64,000 nucleotides of DNA from Whalleya microplaca (GCA_022497155.1 MU385717.1:372001-436000); one strand, 5' to 3'; shown: positions 44,571 through 59,100, counted from the stretch's first letter. Numbers and translations are program-made. The notes: generated by a model not told the origin, from the sequence alone.

Positions 44571-46540
44571 AACCCAACCCCCTCTTTTGAAAGCAAAAGA
44601 AAAAAAAAAACCAATAGTCTAATTCGCCGAGCGGGGGCGTGGGTGGATGGATGGATATGACGAGTTTCAAGGACTAGAAAGGTCGACCGATAGAGACGGC
44701 GAGGCGATTGCTATGGCTATGGCTATGACTTCCTTTCTTTCTTCCGAGATGCAACGAGAGATGAGGCGTTTTTATATTTCTTTTTATCGGTCCTGATCAT
44801 GGACGTGTAGTTCACCATGAGAGCGAGAGGACCTGGGACTCATTGCATGGCGTAGTGTGTGTGAGAGAGTGTGTATGGCATAATATATTTCTGTTCCTGT
44901 TCAACTTCAAAAAACAAGTGCGCGCTCCTCAACTCGTGGCTCATGAACATACATGGCTTCTTACCTGGCAACTGGTCGATACCCCCTGACTAGGCATGGT
45001 TTTATATCATGGTATGGGACGAGGCGTAGTTTAAGGCGATTTTTGCCGGATGGCGATGGCTGTAGTGTAGTGTATAGCCTTAGTTTATATATAATATAAA
45101 CTAGATCTAAGTGTCCATTAAGATCTCTACTCCCCTACGCATACGTAAGCCAAAACACGTACATTGCTTACAATTCTCCCCCCCTCTGGTGAGAGGCTCT
45201 CGCATAGATACATACTGTGGCAGCTAGTCTCCTAGGCAATAACGTGACAGGAACGGGTTGGCTGTACATACAGATCGGTTTATTTATTAGACCCAGGGCC
45301 GTTGATAGCAGTTGTTAGCTGAATGTGACTAGACAAGAATTCGACTTCGAGGGTGACCGGCCCTTCGTAAGTTCGTTAGCAGACGGGACTTGAGTTTAGC
45401 GCAACACCTGGGAGACTTCGAGCCAACAGTGCGAGATCTGGTACAAATAATACGTATCCATACATATTAACTCAGCTGGATGATTTAGTCTTTAAACATC
45501 TAGCTAGTTTCATGTTAAAATTGCTACGTGACACACTGAATTGGGTTTCCCGCTGTCATGTCATTATTTAGTCTCGCAAATAAGTTTTCTCGATATGGAC
45601 ATCCGCCAGCTTCAACGCTGGTGTGTATATTAGGCACGTGGGAGACCCTTCACACGGAACGACAGGACTAGAAGAAGAAGAAAAAACACCATAGTAGAGA
45701 ATATCATGGTAGGATTTCAGGTTAATTTGTCTTTGCAATGTGATCAATATTATTAGTTCGGCTCTCGTTATATACAACGGCAGCAGCGGCACACAAAAGA
45801 CAACATCCGCAATGCGCCCCTGTGTAAGTGTGAATGAAGTCTTCTCGAGTTAGAGACCTCAGTCGTTTCCCATCCTATGACCCTCTCTCTCTCTCTTCAA
45901 GAAAATAGTTAGGTAACCAGCCATGCAATCCTCTCTTATCCACGATCCCATGATCAGCAAAGGAGGGGTTTTTTTAAAAAGCAATTCAGCGAGAAGGAGA
46001 GCAACCCTAGACGCCTGGTATGAGTGATACGAAGGTAGAGATGAAAGATCTCCCGGATAAACCACTAACGTGGCTCTGCCCTGAGGGGTCTTTCATCTCA
46101 TGCTTCGTATACATATGCAAGAATGCCACGGTTAAAATTTTTTTCGTCTTTTCTTAGTTTGTGCCAGACAGAATAAGGAACCTGCCCACTTCGCTTATAT
46201 GCCTTCGGTTGAACCAGATGAAAACTCCAGCGGTTGCGCGAGGAGCAAGCCCAGTTTTTCCCCTTATCTCCCAACTAGCCCATGATATCCGTTAGTTGAC
46301 ACTTACCCACAATCGGATTGCCTCCCGACCCCGAAGACCCGTCCTTGCCCGTCAACGCCACCTCCAAAGCAAGATTGGCGGTACGAAGATAGGAAAGGGT
46401 ATGATAACCATGAGTGCTCCCTAATTTCCAAGATAGACAAAGCCCCCCGTTATCGAAGATAAGATTTCCCCATCGGCCTTTGCATATTCCCGTATTTTTT
46501 TGTATGCTCAACCCGTGTTCCTACAGTAAGGCAGAACATA
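44571..46540. other. Convergent 3' flanks, 2.0 kb, no gene
   Basis: Between the 3' ends of the Polo kinase and the chitin synthase activator. Contains a GGATGGAT tract at 44645, AT-rich tracts (44760-45110) and GTACAT-like motifs. I see no coding signal. The length exceeds usual 3' UTRs, so an unannotated non-coding transcript cannot be excluded. Confidence 0.5.
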
Positions 46541-48912
46541 TTACATCACCACACAGTCCTTGTCGTCTTTAGGCTGGTTCTTTCTCATTTTTCCGGAGCG
46601 CGGAGGAGCTACTTCCATGGGCACCCCACCACCGCTGACGGCGGCGCGGATGGCAGCTAGTCTCTGCTTTGCTCGCTCGTCGCCGGCCTCGGCGGCCTTG
46701 ACGTACCACACGTTGGCCTCCAAGATGTCACGGCGGCAGCCTATGCCCATCTCCGTGAAATAACCGACTGCATACTGGGCTTTGACAAAGCCTACGCAGT
46801 AAAGCGTGATTAGCAAGACAATAATTCTCGAGAAAACCGGTGCTTACCAAGCTCTGCAGATCTACGTGCCCACTCGTAGGCTTCTTCCTCGTCCTTCTCG
46901 AGGATGGGCTCCGCACCAACCATATACCAAGCACAAAGACCCATCATAGCTGCGGCGTGGCCACGGTCCGCCGCACCGGTGTAGAAATGTACGCTGAGGG
47001 ATGGATCGCGCGGGCAGTTCAGCTTGCCGTGCTCGTATGCGTCTCCCATGCGGTAACTCGCTTCAGGATTTCCAAGTTCAGCTGCCTGGGTGAAAAGTTC
47101 GGCAGCGTAGCCCTCGTCCTTAAATATATCATCGCCGTAACCTGTCTCGTACAGTGTGCCAAGATGGTATGGAGAGACGTTGTACATGGCGTCTGCGGAC
47201 TCGGTGGCGCGCTTCAGCCATTTTACACCTTCTCTGTACCTATTCTCGCCCAAGTCTCCCGACAAACAAGCTTTTCCAAGTCTCGTCATGGCTCCTGGGT
47301 GATTTTTAGACGCAGCTGTTCTCAAAAATTGGACTGCCTTCGCTGGATCTTTCCTACAACCCCATCCGAACTCGTAACACAATCCAGCGCGGTAGGCAGA
47401 CTCTGCATGACCGTGTTTCGCAGCTAAGACAAAGAGGGGAAACGCTGCATTGTAATCTTCTTTCCCCTTATTAAACAAACCCGACGCGTACCCGTCTGCC
47501 AGATAATACTGTGCGAAGGGATAGCCGCCATTGGCTAACCTTGTCAATATACTTTTCGCTTCCCGGATTAACTCAGCCGGCGAAGATTCCGGCCCGTCCT
47601 TGCGTGGGCTTCCCTTCGAATTACCTTTTTCCCGCGGTGAGGGCGCCTCTATGTCCGCACCTTGCTCTTTCGCGGTAGAGATCAAAAAGACGGCAAACGA
47701 GTATTGGATAGAGAAGTCATTGGTCTTCTTCACGTTCTGCCTGTACATTTCAAGCGTCTTCTGAGCGCTTAATAAGGAGGCATTACTTCCAATATTATTA
47801 CGCAAATGTGAATTGTCGAAGTTGATAGGCGCTGGCGCTTGCTGAGGGTACGGGACATTAAGCAACTCCGCGTAGGATGTTGGCCTTGTTTCCGGTGACC
47901 TGCGAGAATGCGCACCTGGAGATCGTCCACGCGGTCCATATTCGGAATACAGCGAATAAGACGACTGCGGCCGAGGCATGGAACTCCTTCTCATACTCAT
48001 ATACGAGTTCGGGGTCAAGTGACGGTTAATAGCCATGCCATTTTCCGCCAAATCAGATTTTGAGGAGTTCCTAGAAATCGATTCAAGGGGCACGCTCGAA
48101 ACTCGTGGCAAGAAAGGCTGATGATGGTATTGCAACTGCGGTACCGTCTGGGTGTCCGGCGTAGGGCAATCCGATTCTTCCTGACATGCCTCCTCTGACG
48201 TGACCCGACTCTCATACCCGTCATTGAGACCACCAGACACAGAGCTTGAGCTCGTCTCGGCAGAAGAGTCGGTTGAGGTCTGCTGCTGTGTACTTGCCGT
48301 CGTCTCTGATTCACGACTGTGCCGATTCGGGTCGAGGCTCGAGGAACCATCGCTAACACTCTGACTATCCTGATCTGCGACAGGCGCATATCCTATTCCC
48401 GAATGCATCTGGATGCTGGTAGGGCCCCGAGGCTTCTCCTGCCCAACTCTGTGCGAGTGGTCAGGGCCAGATGTCGGAGGTATCGGCTGGTCGAGTTGGT
48501 GCTTTGACGGCGGGCGTTGGCTCTGCGTATGTGGCTTATACTCGTTATATGCAGAACCATGAGGCGGAGGCGGCGGCGCATCTGGAGAATCGGGGAGGTC
48601 TTGTGCCTGACCATTCGTTGGCATGGAAGGTTGGTACTGGTGGCTCCCCTCAATACTCGCATTAGACGGCTGCGCCCAGTTCTCAGGCTGGAAGTTCACT
48701 TTGACGGGAGATACGGGAGAGGCCCGCAACTTCGGCGATTCGTCCATGGAGGCGATCGACAAGGCGCGCCCACCAATGCTATCCTGAGACTCTTCGAGCT
48801 CATGCTGCATAGACAGATTCGACAGAGGCATAGGCCGTCGATGAACAGGTCTCGTAGAAGTCGAAGCAGCAGTAGCCGCTGGCGGAGACGGGGTGGTCGT
48901 CACTGCAGCCAT
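46541..48912 (-). CDS. chs4: Chitin synthase activator, Skt5/Chs4 type, prenylated Sel1-repeat protein
   Basis: Two exons on the minus strand, 46848-48912 and 46541-46791; 771 residues. The first ~400 residues are disordered, rich in Ser, Pro and Gln. From about 405 on it is a solenoid of Sel1-like repeats, with patterns such as AQYYLADGYASGLF, AESAYRAGLCYEFGWGCRKD, AMTRLGKACLSGD, YHLGTLYETGYGDD, ASYRMGDAYEHG and AQYAVGYFTEMGIGCRRD. The C-terminus is Lys-rich and ends in CVVM, a CaaX box for farnesylation (yeast Skt5 also ends in a CaaX motif). In yeast this protein binds and activates Chs3 at the bud neck. The intron (56 bp; donor GTAAGC, acceptor GCGTAG) lies inside a repeat. It is divergent from the class IV chitin synthase gene 7.2 kb away, the enzyme class it activates. 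Confidence 0.93.
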
Positions 48913-49781
48913 TGCTCAACCGAAAGGGGGTAGCAGAATGGAGTACAGATGTTCCTGACAGCCGCTCCCGATCTAAAGCAGCAATTCACAACAACCTCTT
49001 CCCTATCGAGGTTGTAGCACCATGACACAGGACCGTCCGTACGGGGGTTTATTTTTATCTAGTTCCACAAACACAAACACACAAGTTTAAATATACCGCA
49101 TGGGGTTGGACAATGGACGGCGGTCGACCGGGACTGCGGGACGGGGGCTGAGCTCGGAGTTTCGACGTTGGAAAAAAAAAATTTGGTCGACAAAAGGTCA
49201 AGCAAGACGACGTATGGTGTACGTATCAAATGTGCCCGTATGTAAAGCTATGCGCCGCGGCGGAGGGGTATCTCAGACAATAAGTCTAATAATCTTTGAT
49301 GCAAATATAAGACAAGGGAAATGTATCGACAGCCAGAAGGAAGAAAGCGGAATTATTCAGAAGGCCGGGATCCCTGAGGAAAGGAATTGTAAAGCTGCGT
49401 AGCTGTGTAAGCTGTGTAAAGCTGCGGATAGTGTGTGTCTACAAGGGGGACCGGGAGATAGTGGGCTGTTGGTGATGGTGATGGTGACGGTGTTGGTGTT
49501 GGTGGTCGGAGGACGAGAGCAGACGAGGTCCTACATACATGAAGGCACGGAGGCAAGTGCTGTAGTGCTGTAAACCGTAGTAGTGGCCTGTCGTTGCGAG
49601 ATTGACCAAACAAAGGGATCTGAACGAATGTGTGCAAGGTATGCTTAACAGTTTAAGGAATTTTAGTTTTAGGGTGCGAAGGGGTTGGCGGCCATGTTGC
49701 AGGTGCATTGCATGGACCTGACTTGACTTCCATGGGTGAGAGCGGCAGGGAAGAGCTGCTGCCGAATACGCTTGGGCTAGG

Positions 49782-49808
49782 GCGCTGTCAGCGCTGTCAG
49801 CGCTGTCG
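49782..49808. repeat. Tandem 9-mer GCGCTGTCA x3
   Basis: Two perfect units and one with a single change, 49782-49808. Confidence 0.9.
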
Positions 49809-49850
49809 TACTGTACCGTACAGCAGCTGTTGCGCAACACTGTAACTACA

Positions 49851-49875
49851 TGTACCTACTGTAATTGTAGGTACA
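49851..49875. repeat. Inverted repeat with 7-base loop
   Basis: TGTACCTAC at 49851-49859 and its reverse complement GTAGGTACA at 49867-49875 flank TGTAATT. It could form a short hairpin and belongs to the TACCTAC motif family. Confidence 0.9.
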
Positions 49876-50268
49876 TACATATACACGTGCATGGTGGCCA
49901 GGGCGGTACGTGTGTTTCGTTAGACGACACTAGGTAACCTGCGCTACCAACCTGCGCTACCTGCCACAGTCCATAGCTGATAGGGCTCCGCTGCGGGATG
50001 GCCTGGAGCTGTCTACATATGCGTAGATGGAGGCGGTACCCTCGTGTTGGTGTCAATGGAGACTTTGCGCAAAACACCGGCTATAAGCCAGAAACTATTA
50101 ATATTACTACGCATATGACGAAACCGTCCTGGCTCGTTGAGCCTACTCATCAATGTACATTCTGCGTACTCTGTCTACCAATCTTTGGCGTGGCCGACCC
50201 CGATCGATCACCTAACATTATACGTAAATCCGGATGCTCACCGTGCCGTTTACCTGTACATACACACT

Positions 50269-50300
50269 ACATACATACATACATACATACATACATACAT
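50269..50300. repeat. (ATAC)n tetranucleotide microsatellite
   Basis: Eight perfect units of the ATAC/ACAT motif. Confidence 0.9.
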
Positions 50301-53300
50301 GGTACATATAATACAGTACGAAGCTACGGCAGCAGATCTTGTACGCATAGAAATAATAGTCCGGAAGGTTAGACTGTCCGACATCGAACCAGCGAACCCA
50401 TTTATTTTCCTTCTTTCCTTCTTCTTCGTCCATGTCTCAAACCTATATAAACCTGTTGCCTCTCGACTTCAAAACATTTACGAGTTTTGGATATTTCTGG
50501 CAATATTGTGAATCATTGTGAATATTAGGATGACGACACGTTGTATCAAGGTTTGTTCTCAAGGGACTACTGGTCCCGGGATGCTGGTACTCTAGAGGAG
50601 GGTAAGCCGGGTGTGTAAGGGCTGGGTGAATTCTAAATGTTGTGCCAACAGGATCGTCCCGGGAGCGCGAAATCCAACGCAGTCGCCCCTACATGCAGCA
50701 TGCAGACGCCACGCATGGCCTAGGAAGCCAGAAGCTTACGCTCTCCGCGCTGCCGTGGTAACTCAACATGTCGTCTATATGCCGCTCTATAGCACAATAT
50801 ATTCAATCACAGTCAGACAGTATAATCATTACTAACTTATAAGTTAGAAATCAGCGGAATTTCACCTCGGCCTCGGGGTTTAAGTGGGACTAACTCTGAC
50901 GTGATATTGGCCATCACTGGAGTCACTCTCATCAGCCTGGTCAGGAAGTCTATCTCGTTAAATTCCAGTCGCCACAGGGTTCTGGTCGAACCCCAGCCTG
51001 CCGAGCCTGCCCGCCTTCTCGTTATTTCTTAGGCCTGTCAGTTGCCCTACTTGCAGTATGTACTAATAATAATTAGGGTGTCAGCGCTGAAGAGAGACTG
51101 TCCGAATTCCGTGGTTCAGTCTATGATGTTCCAGACGGCGCCATGAGAGCAGACGGTCTCAGTCACCAACCTCAAATAGTGTATGGTGTCAACAGTCAAA
51201 CAGCATTTTAGGCCATGCCACAACTTGGCATTCGGATCTATTTGTTCAGCTCCCCACGAGGTGATTAATAACTTGTTTTTCGGTTGTAAAGCTCGGTCTT
51301 GAGGAAAATCCCCAAGTCAAGTTAACTGCCCCGGCGGATCCACCATAACTTGGGCTTGTTGTTAGCGGCTTTACAGCCTGCCATCTCATGTGTAAAATCA
51401 TGGTTTCTGCGCGGTCGTGTGCAGGTTTGATACTAACTGCTTGCTCCTAATAAGCTTGTCTGGTTGACAGACGGTTAGCATCACACAGACAGGGGCAATA
51501 CCTTATAGCAAGACGAAATGGCGGCACTAGGAAGAGAATTCTGACATTTCTCAGACCATTAATAATATAGCGCATGTCACGAACTTTGAAGTCATGACAC
51601 TACGCAAATAGACGATATAATCGTCGCCTCTAGTCAGCCGCACGGTCAAGATAGAACGAACTCTTGAACCCCAAGTGGAGAGCAGCTAGTTGAATTGAGC
51701 CCGCTAGGGACCTGGCTAGTATACTACTATGTACGCAGTATGTAAATCCGTGATGAGGATGAGCAATTGACTTTGTTCTGTGTCTACATAGTATAATTCG
51801 CACCATGCTAACTCTTGGATATTTCCTATTCTGGAAGGTCTTATATCGCTTTGGATGTAAGGCAGACTCGCACTATCACTGATAAAGCTTCATAAGGCGG
51901 TGTATCAAATCAACTAAAGGAATTGGGTTCAGAATCTAGTTTTCGCTTACCTACGATTTAAACTGTTTAGTTCTATGTCGATATGTATAACATTTACCAA
52001 CACATTCCTATAATTCTTATACCCTGATTGATGACCTCTTACATCCACTTGTTAGTGCAAGTATTCGAAAATTGCAAGTGGCCGTGGGGGCCGGTCTCCG
52101 AACGAGGTAAATTGTACGATACATCATCCCACTTCGACCATCAGCTCCGAGATCCATCAGTCGGGGCCCTCTTTTCGCAGAAGCACCGTCTCGTATTGAA
52201 ACACGCACATGACAGCTATTCACTGCAGCACGACGAGTGTACAAGAAAAACCCCGTAGGCCCGTAAGTATACGACCAGACCATCCCATGCCGTGCAACGT
52301 TTTAGGAAAGTTGAAGGGGATTGTTTTCTGTTGTATCCCCTCTATGTTACGTCGAGGCTGCCCAGAAAAATCAGCACCTCGATAGCTTTGAGGCAGGATT
52401 GTTGCAGATCGGAATGAGTATTTCGTAAAAGGGTTACAGTAGGATTGCGCCTCAACGTCAAACCCGCAACAACACAGAAAAACAGCTATACGAAGGATGA
52501 GACCAAGCTTATGCTACATCAGATAATGAGGTTTTTTTGAAGACATGTTATAAACTTATGCGATTATCAGACTCAATTACCTAATTACTGGATCAAACAT
52601 AGAATTTCTAGGTTTCAGCGCTTAGAAGACGTTTACTATATGTGTCCAAGCCTGAACTATGTACATCACTGCCTAGGTAAGTATTGGTGGATTAAAGTTT
52701 TGATTTCGTAAGCTATAGGTTAACCTCATCATGAATGGTAACTATTAGGTATCAATAATCTCATTGTCTTAGTTGTGACCTAAGTTTCCCCCAAGTCTTA
52801 TATGGAACAAACTCTTGTCCGAGTAGTTACGAAGTAGTTGTTTACTGCTAATCGTCCACGCGAAGTCACTCCTGTTAGATGTGACTACTATTCGAGTGGC
52901 CGTTCACGGCGGCCTGTTGTCAGCAACCTCGGCAGTGGTAAATAACAGTCCCTAGTGTCCATTGAGACATCAGCATTAGTTAACATAGAGTCTAACACAT
53001 ATATTACAGGTATGAACTATGTATTTGTTGAGAAGCTCCTGAATGTAAGGCTTTCGTTGCTATAGTGCTCTATGTCAAAGTAGAGCCTCCCGTCCGTAAT
53101 CGGGACACCTCTCGTGTTCCATGAGATGGATCGCCCGGTTGGTCTCAGGTTTCTAGGCCGCGTGACTTTATGCTGAAAAGCGCCGGTAGATTCGATTCAC
53201 TCTACCCTATGAACCACCGTTTCTGTTTTACTCAGTTCTCTACAGGCCACTGAGTACTAACCATCAAGTGTACACGGGATGCTGCTAGCCTCTCTATTCC

Positions 53301-55255
53301 TCGTTGGCATTCATCATGTCTTCGGGGTTAACATCGTGAATGCAGTGCGGTTTCCCAACTCGCAATAAACTACCGGTCATAAATAGGGTTGCACATAGGG
53401 CGTTCTGACCTCGTATTTGACTGCCGGCTTACCCGCAATTGGCACTTTTATTTACAATATTCATAAGAGTGCATTGGCTGCTTCACCCAAACTCTGGTAA
53501 AGATGAGGTCTCCTCTAAACATCCGAGCGGCTTAGGCGAGCCTGGTCGCTCCTTTACATTTGCCAATTTAGACAAACGCTGTCCGAGTAAGGTTACGGAA
53601 GACGGCACAATTATAGGAGGTATTGGATATGATGAGGTAATGCTGCAATAGTGACTAAGCCTCAATATAGTAACGGACAGCTTCTGGAAAGCATGCAACG
53701 AGGCACTGATGCGAAGCATCTTGCAAGACAAGATACAAGCTCTGCTATATGTATCCTTAGAACGAAACATCAACCTCAATAGTGACTTTACGGAAAGTGC
53801 TATGTTAGCATTTGAACATGAAGTGTAGAAAGTTGAAGACTGTCTATAGATTGATTCGGTTGGTTCATGTATATGTATTGTTCATCGTTGAAGAATGAAA
53901 GGAGGATAAAAGCGTTACCGCGCGAAATGTTAAACAATCATAATCAAAAGCATCTCTTCTTCAAATGAAACCAAGAAGCACTTAAGACATGTGACGATAA
54001 TTGTTCCCATGCAGTTGAAAGAAGCATCGTGGACTAATAGAGTACGGGTTGAACCTTATATCTGGCCACGGGCTGACGGGTTTTGTTGCCCTCCGCTCTT
54101 GTTGGCTGTACCAAACAACCAATGGTTAGGTATGGAGTCGTCGTGGCGCCACGTATTTTATGGAATGCCGACAATGTGTGAAGCTTCAATGACAGACAGC
54201 CCGTCGACTTTCGCGGCAATTAGTATTGTCATGAAACGACGGGGTTAAAGGGATTGACAAAGTCGGCAGAATTATCCCTTGTTCCGTGTCGTCTCACGGT
54301 CTAGGTATGCCCTGGCTCAACTACCTAGGTATGCTGGTACGTGTAAGCATAAGGCTTCGTCGCGTCGCGGGGAGTTGACAATTATATGCTATTGGTCATA
54401 TGTAGAAGCGCTGACTACCTAGAGTCGCGTGTGGTAATAGTCAAGTAAATATAACATTGCTAGATTTCGATATTCTAATACTGGTGAACTGTATAATACC
54501 ATATGTAATACCTAACCTAGCACCTAACCTAGTCGCTGGGCAACAAAAGCCAAGCCGATGCCCCCGGATCGGATCTACAGATCATGCAAGAACCTTGGAC
54601 TCACGCAACCGCTAGCGCCTTCCAAGTACCTTAGGATCTGCCAAAATAGACTGGCCTGTTCTCGTGGCCGCAATTTTAAGGATCTGGTGCTAAGGGGTAC
54701 TTATCTCCGGTCGAGGCGGAAGTCTAATTTGATCGAATACACGTATTGAGCTTAAATGGAGGTACTAGTCGCTTTTCCAGACCGTACTAGTAGACACTGC
54801 AACATAATAATAATAAGAGACAACTCCATTGTTACTAGCTGGCAACGGCTAAATCTGGTTCGATATGGGGGGCCAATTATGGGCTGGCTACGGTGGCCCA
54901 GCCCCCCGTTGCCCCCTAACCATGCACGCAGTAATCCGTATGTACTTAGTACAATTCTTCGGTTCCAAACTTCCAATTCTTCAAGGTGGCAAGCTGGGTG
55001 GCCAGGGCTTCCTTCCACAGGGATGTCCTTTTTATTACCACTTTTATCTGGTCTGGTGCTCCGCCTTTTTTACTCACCCGCGATCATTCATTCATTCATT
55101 CACTCATTAAGAGTGAAATTTGAATACCTCCTTTCATCAGTCATTGGAGTGCTTTGCTTTTGCCTTCGTTTATTCTGTTTGGATCATCTCCTCACATTCG
55201 CTACTTACAAACTTATTAATAAGACTGCTTGCTCATTTGGGCCAAATTTCAGCTG

Positions 55256-55291
55256 ACGGTATTACGGTATTACGGTATTACGGAATTACGG
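55256..55291. repeat. Tandem 8-mer ACGGTATT
   Basis: Four units (three perfect, the fourth ACGGAATT) plus a partial fifth, upstream of the chitin synthase gene. Confidence 0.9.
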
Positions 55292-56122
55292 CGCACCTCC
55301 TCGAACCAACCTGTACTAAATCAACTTTCTTCCAATGGCGGTGCAGGCGTTACCTATGAATTAACCGCCCTTGGTCCCTCCTCACCTTGATCCCGAATAA
55401 GGTTGTTTGTATCGCCCATGGCTCCGTCTGCTAGCCCGTGATCTTCCAAAACGTTAACTGCGCCTTGACCATACTTTACTTGCAGTATACCCCTTAGGTG
55501 ACGAGTATTATCCCTTCGAGGGGCTTTGTTTTTGTGGGAGAGTGAGAGAGAGAAGTGGGATATTTCGATTCCTGGACTAGGTAGCTAGAGAGAGTGTGTG
55601 GTCCTGGTCCGAAGGGGGGCGTCTGCAAGGAAGGCTTCTTGTTTTTTTGTCATTTTTACAACTTATTAAGCATCTCGGTTTTGCCTTGTCGCCCATTGAA
55701 CAGGGATCCTCCCTCCTCCTGCAGCTGACTTGGACAACTCGCCCACGCCCAGTTGCCCACTACAACAAACCCGTACGTTTTGTATTTTTGTCTCTTGTTC
55801 TCCAGTACTGTAAAACAACAGTCGCTGTCCCTTCGTTTACCTCGCTCGCTCTATCTATCGCACTGTCGCTCTGTCCATTGCCCACCTGCTCAAGCGCGAT
55901 TATTACTTTCGTTTACTCCTGTCATGTTTAATTGCAGGTAGTTGGAAGCAATCGCGACCTGTTGGCTTAAACGCGTTGGTTGAGGCCCCCGGGCAGCCTG
56001 CAAGGAGCCTGTCCGCCCCGTCTGCCCGTCTGCCCCGTCTTGTCAACCACCCTCCGTCTCATTGTGCACAGTCGCTTTATCATTATTTGCGACCTTGTTG
56101 ACCCGATACATTTTCTAGAACA

Positions 56123-59100
56123 ATGTCGCTCCCAGAGAGGCCGGGAGCGATGGGTTCCCACGATCACCGAACCTCTTACCGGCAATCGCCGTCGCGACGC
56201 AATCGTCCAGCGGACATTGAAACCGGGGGGTACTATCCTGTATCTGGACACCGTCAATCCTCTTCCCATCAGCGTGCGCCTTCTGGACAATCCTTCCCCG
56301 AGACCATTCGGAATCCTAATGGACTTACAGAAAGATCACCTCTTTCTCCCGCTCCGGACGATGTTCCCGCCGGTGTGCCTACGCGCAAGAGGAGCCTCAT
56401 ACGACCCGAACGGCAACAATTCGACAAGGACCACCCGAATTATCACTATCGGAAGCATGCCGCCAATATGGACACGCTTCCGTCGACGACAGGCAACGAC
56501 CCTATCTACGAAGACCTCGAGGGGAAGACCGAATTATCCGGAGACCGGACTCTTGGTGCTACTACCGATAGCTCTCCACCCCGAAGGAGCCGTGGAGAAC
56601 GGAAACATAGCGGCGATAACGAGAAGGCGAAGGCGAAAGCGACGGTGTCTCAACGGAGACGACACTCGGGTGGTCACAAAATTGCTAAAGCCTCTAGGGA
56701 TGCGAAGCGCCGGAAACCGAAAGAGACAATTAGCCCTCCAAGTGTCTGGAACGTTTACTGTGCAATCATCACCTTCTGGTGTCCCGACTTCATTTTAAGT
56801 TGCTGCGGCTTCCGTTCCAAGGCGCAGAGGCGAGCCTGGAGGGAAAAGATGGGTTTGATCAGCATTATCCTCTATATCATGGCCTTTGTCGGATTCTTGA
56901 CTTTCGGCTTCCAGCAGACTGTTTGCTTTCAGCCTGGCGTTCGTCTCCATGTCAATGATGTTACTAGTGGCTACATGATTTTCCACGGTAGTGCGTATGA
57001 TCTGACAAAATCAGGTCATCCGCCAGCCGATGGCATCCCTCTTCGCACGGACGGAACGTATGCGAACGTGTTATATGATTTACCTGAGAAGTATGGCGGC
57101 CAGGATGGCAGCTTTCTCTTCCAGAATGTCAATGGAAAATGCAAGGGCCTCATTACGTTGGCGGAAAACTCTGATGTTCCCCATGACGACAACGACGCTG
57201 ACAGCCTTGCCTGGTACTTCCCGTGTAACACATTCAAGCAAGATGGCTCGTCGAATCCGAACTTGACCATCCCGTACTACCTCGGATACGGATGCCATAC
57301 CACCCAAAAGGCACGAGACACATTCTATCTCCAGCTTCATAGTACTGGCGACGTATTTTACACTTGGGACGACGTCAAGAACAGCTCGCGCAATCTGGTT
57401 GTGTATTCTGGCAATGTTCTCGACCTTGACTTGCTCAATTGGTTCAATGCTTCCCAGGTTGAAATCCCCAGACGATTTGCAGAGTTGAGGGACAAGAATA
57501 CGGCGGCCAACCAGGCGATCCGTGGCCGGGATATTACTCGAGCATTCCAAAATACTGCAGACAAGCAGGCCGCAGAATGTTTCGAGGAGATAATCAAGGT
57601 CGGAAGCGTGGATACGGAGACTGTTGGGTGCATTGCATCCACTGTTGTCCTCTATGTGTCTTTGGTCCTGATTCTTTCCGTTGTCCTAGCGAGGTTCGGA
57701 CTGGCCTTGATATTCCAGTGGTTCCTCAGTCGCAAATATGCTGCCACTAGGACCTCACAGACAGCCGATAAGAAAAAGCGAAACCGGCAGATCGAGGACT
57801 GGACTGAAGATATCTACCGGGCTCCTCCACGGATGGCCGGAGACATTAGTAGTAGCATAGGGACATCTGACAGGACTAGCAGACGTGCCAGCACGTTCCT
57901 TCCTACGACATCGCGATTCTCGGCAGTCTACGGTGCCGACAGGAATCCTCGAAGGCCGCAACCGACAACTATGGGGAGCCAAGCCTCGACTGGACCCCTA
58001 TTACACCCCAGCTCCATGTACAGGCAAGGCAACGACAGCAGGTCTAGCATGCTTCGGTCCGATCCGTATGGTAATACAGCCAGCCCGATTGACGTTTATG
58101 GTCCTGCCGGGTTTATCCATGAGGCTGTCGTGCCTCAGCCGCCGTCCGATTACCAGCCGTTCGGTTTCCCTCTGGTACATTCTATCTGCCTTGTCACAGC
58201 GTATTCCGAGGGAGAGATGGGCATCCGAACCACCTTAGATTCCGTTGCTATGACTGATTATCCAAACAGCCATAAGGTTATCCTCGTTATTTGCGACGGT
58301 ATCATCAAAGGCAAGGGCGAAAGTAGGTCAACGCCGGACTTTGTGCTTGGCATGATGAAGGATTTCACTATTCATCCTAAGGAAGTTGAAGCTTTCTCAT
58401 ACGTCGCCGTTGCCAGTGGCTCGAAGCGGCACAACATGGCAAAGATATATGCTGGCTTTTACGACTATGGCGCCAAATCCACTATTCCCGTAGAGAAACA
58501 GCAAAGGGTCCCCATGATGTGTGTGGTAAAATGTGGTACAGCTGATGAAGCAACAAAATCCAAGCCTGGTAACCGAGGTAAACGAGACAGTCAGATCATT
58601 CTTATGTCCTTCTTACAGAAGGTAATGTTCGATGAGCGAATGACTGAACTCGAGTTCGAGATGTTCAACGGTCTCTGGAAAGTTACTGGTATATCTCCCG
58701 ACTACTACGAGGCTGTGCTCATGGTCGACGCCGATACCAAAGTTTTCCCGGACAGTTTGACTCACATGCTCTGTGCCATGGTTCGCGACCCTGAAATCAT
58801 GGGTCTCTGCGGCGAGACGAAGATCGCCAACAAGAGACAGAGCTGGGTCACTGCTATCCAGGTTTTCGAATACTTCATCTCTCACCATTTATCCAAGTCT
58901 TTCGAGTCCGTCTTTGGTGGTGTTACTTGTCTTCCAGGTTGCTTCTGCATGTACCGCATCAAGTCTCCCAAGGGCGCGCAGAATTACTGGGTCCCAATTC
59001 TGGCTAATCCAGACGTCGTCGAGCACTACTCTGAGAATGTGGTCGACACTTTACACAAGAAGAACCTCCTGCTTCTTGGTGAAGATCGGTATTTGAGTAC

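Larger units (their letters stand above)
48913..56122. other. Large 7.2 kb intergenic block between chitin synthase activator and chitin synthase
   Basis: No gene could be supported. Near both ends it should hold the two promoters. It contains several simple repeats (listed separately), an AT-rich central part from about 51500 to 53000, and a pyrimidine-rich leader at 55640-55930 before the chitin synthase. Open frames here are below 170 codons and lack ATG, splice signals or known motifs. A possible degraded tRNA-like segment near 53140-53210 does not fold. Confidence 0.5.

Noticed and set aside
44057..44614. Antisense and alternate-frame open frames over the Polo kinase 3' end
   Set aside because: Same cause: a GC-rich patch. 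The sense frame carries the conserved polo-box sequence.
53130..53215. Possible tRNA with a TTCGATTC-like loop
   Set aside because: No consistent cloverleaf; at best a degraded copy.
53439..53779. Overlapping open frames on both strands
   Set aside because: Starts are non-ATG and neither has motifs; coding status cannot be supported.
48913..56122. Transposon or biosynthetic cluster in the large gap
   Set aside because: I found no transposase, integrase or reverse transcriptase motif, no terminal repeats and no enzyme genes in this stretch.
55980..56798. Long open frame overlapping the chitin synthase start in another frame
   Set aside because: It starts at TTG, has no ATG upstream of the enzyme start, is very Arg-rich and lies over the low-complexity N-terminus; best explained as a shadow frame.
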